From: Desulfobulbus sp.
GTDB lineage: Bacteria > Desulfobacterota > Desulfobulbia > Desulfobulbales > Desulfobulbaceae
Length of the DNA stretch: 6,570 bases
Direction of reading: 5' to 3'
Assembly (NCBI GenBank): GCA_030600525.1
Contig: JAUVLX010000201.1
Coordinates: 1 to 6,570 of the forward strand
A model generated the notes under the pieces. It did no database searches and was not told where the DNA came from. It saw only the letters and a list, made by a program, of their open reading frames with translations. The position numbers and the translations under genes were made by a program. Below, piece after piece: positions 5,271 to 6,570 of the stretch (positions within the stretch are counted from its first letter, which is position 1; every line of letters starts with the position of its first letter).

Positions 5271-6570
5271 TCACCACTTGGCAAATAACTCTTTGCGGTT
5301 AGCAGCAGAACGGCGAAGGATGGGGACATACTTATCAATATAATCTATAACCATTGCTTTTTTTCCCGGTGCAGGGCGCATAATCCGCCCCACTACCTGC
5401 AACAAGCGACCTGCAAATTTAATGGGAGTTGCCAAAACAAGGGTCGTTAACCCCGGACAATCAAACCCCTCCCCGATAAGCTGAATAGTCGCTATAAGGG
5501 CTTCCACCTTACCCTGCAACACATCCTGCACGACCTGCTCCCGTTGCTCCTTACTTACCTGTCCTGTTAGCAGGGCTACATGGATATCTTTTGCCCGCAA
5601 CAATGCAGTAAAAATTTCACAGTGGGCAACCCGATCAGACACAAGCAATATAGTCCCTTGGTGCCCTTGCTCAATTAATGCTGCCACATCACCTGCAATC
5701 TGCAGATTGCGTTGCTCGTTTTTTGCCAACGCTTTAATCAACTTGGCATATTCACCGCGATACCCATACTTAAAATCAGTTTCCCTTTGAATAAACTCAG
5801 GCAAAACAACAGCTCCGCTAGCAGCCAGCTCTTCACTGGTAACCCTGTGAACCCGATCGCCCATATAGGTATAAATTAACTTTGTCATACCATCTTCTCT
5901 GCGAAAGGCGGTCGCTGACAGGCCCAGCATATAATAGCTGTCAAAGGCTGCCACCACGTCTGTAAAAAGACTGGCCGGGACCCGGTGACATTCATCGATA
6001 ATAAGATGCCCGAACAGGTGTGGCAGGGTGTCCAACTGTTTACGGGCTGTATTGACAATGGCAACGGTCACCGGCTGCAAGTCTAGCACTCCGTCACCTG
6101 CCTGTCCGGCATCGATACCCAAAAACTGGCGGATTCGTTCTTTCCACTGAAAGAGCAGCTCTTTGGAATGGACAATCACCAGGGTTGGCTGCTGACGTCT
6201 GGCAATAATATCAAGCGCCATAACGGTTTTACCAGACCCAGTTCCTGCCTCCAGCACCCCAAAAGAGTGCCTGCACACAGCTTCCACAGCATCACGTTGA
6301 TAGGGCCGCAGTTCCCCGTTAAACTTCACGGCAAGGGGGGCACAGCGCCACCGCTTATCAACTACCTGTGGCGCACCACCGGTCAGGTCACGACAGATGC
6401 GAACCGCCTGATTGCCAAATCCCCGGGGAAAACAGAGGTCACGACCACGATCTGTATAAAAAGAGAGGGTCGGCTTAAGCTGTTTGCCTATCCACCGGCC
6501 ATAGCGTTGAGCAGCCTTATATTTGGGATTATCAATGGTCAGTACCGTGCGAATTTTTTTTTGTAACGCT
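5271..6570 (-). CDS. Superfamily II DEAD/DEAH-box helicase (5' partial, runs off the right edge)
   Basis: The frame is open from the TGA at 5273-5271 to the window edge, giving 432 complete codons. A GTG at 6329 is a possible internal start, but 80 more in-frame codons precede it with no stop, and they look coding: TIDNPKYKAAQRYGRW, then LSFYTDRG and CFPRGFGNQ. That N-terminal pattern (NPxY..A.R.GR ... PRGF) is common in this helicase family. Counting from the first visible codon, the helicase motifs are: I AGTGSGKT (about 108-115), II DECH (192-195), III SAT (218-220), V IATIQLIGEGFDCPG (from about 359), and VI QVVGRIMRP (391-399). Both RecA lobes are complete, so it should be an active ATP-dependent nucleic-acid translocase. 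The closest match by recollection is the COG1061 (SSL2-like) group found in repair, restriction and phage-related settings. What it partners with lies beyond the window, so its role cannot be set here. Confidence 0.93.
   Translation of the reverse strand, partial: ALQKKIRTVLTIDNPKYKAAQRYGRWIGKQLKPTLSFYTDRGRDLCFPRGFGNQAVRICRDLTGGAPQVVDKRWRCAPLAVKFNGELRPYQRDAVEAVCRHSFGVLEAGTGSGKTVMALDIIARRQQPTLVIVHSKELLFQWKERIRQFLGIDAGQAGDGVLDLQPVTVAIVNTARKQLDTLPHLFGHLIIDECHRVPASLFTDVVAAFDSYYMLGLSATAFRREDGMTKLIYTYMGDRVHRVTSEELAASGAVVLPEFIQRETDFKYGYRGEYAKLIKALAKNEQRNLQIAGDVAALIEQGHQGTILLVSDRVAHCEIFTALLRAKDIHVALLTGQVSKEQREQVVQDVLQGKVEALIATIQLIGEGFDCPGLTTLVLATPIKFAGRLLQVVGRIMRPAPGKKAMVIDYIDKYVPILRRSAANRKELFAKW

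Noticed and set aside
5093..5338. An 81-codon - strand frame overlapping the helicase 3' end
   Set aside because: It begins inside the helicase gene in another frame, and its hydrophobic, Cys/Phe-rich content is what a T-rich antisense region gives by chance.
1..6570. CRISPR array, tRNA, rRNA or insertion sequence
   Set aside because: I saw no regularly spaced repeats, no cloverleaf with CCA end, no rRNA segments and no transposase or terminal inverted repeats.

Overview
The window reads as ordinary chromosomal DNA from a Gram-negative anaerobe. The best guess is a sulfate- or metal-reducing deltaproteobacterium (Desulfobulbales/Desulfuromonadales type). That rests on the NrfJ-like exported OB-fold protein, the overall gene style and a probable selenoprotein; it is an inference, not a taxonomic proof.

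Left half, + strand (1-2769). The window opens in the last 67 codons of what looks like a GH13 glycogen-debranching enzyme. This gene overlaps an SGNH/GDSL hydrolase by ATGA. A consensus-like promoter (735-763) then precedes an exported tandem OB-fold protein. After it come a HAD-type 5'-nucleotidase (NT5C-like) and a Nudix hydrolase of the ADP-ribose pyrophosphatase type, probably one transcript with nucleotide-housekeeping roles.

Right half, - strand (2781-6570). Read in transcription order this holds an SF2 DEAD/DEAH helicase whose N-terminus runs off the right edge, a 280-base gap, the complete translational GTPase gene typA (bipA), and a very small gene between typA and the convergent Nudix gene.

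The small gene is the most interesting item. Taken at face value it is a 31-codon peptide ending in TGA. The same frame, however, continues past that TGA for 21 codons that encode a second hydrophobic helix, then ends in TAA just before a strong terminator hairpin. The TGA completes a Cys-Thr-Pro-TGA (CxxU) motif. Twelve bases after it the RNA can fold a 7-bp stem with a six-base loop containing GGU, matching the placement and loop of a bacterial SECIS element. I therefore call it a probable 53-residue, two-helix membrane selenoprotein that standard annotation would cut short or miss. I do not recognise its family.
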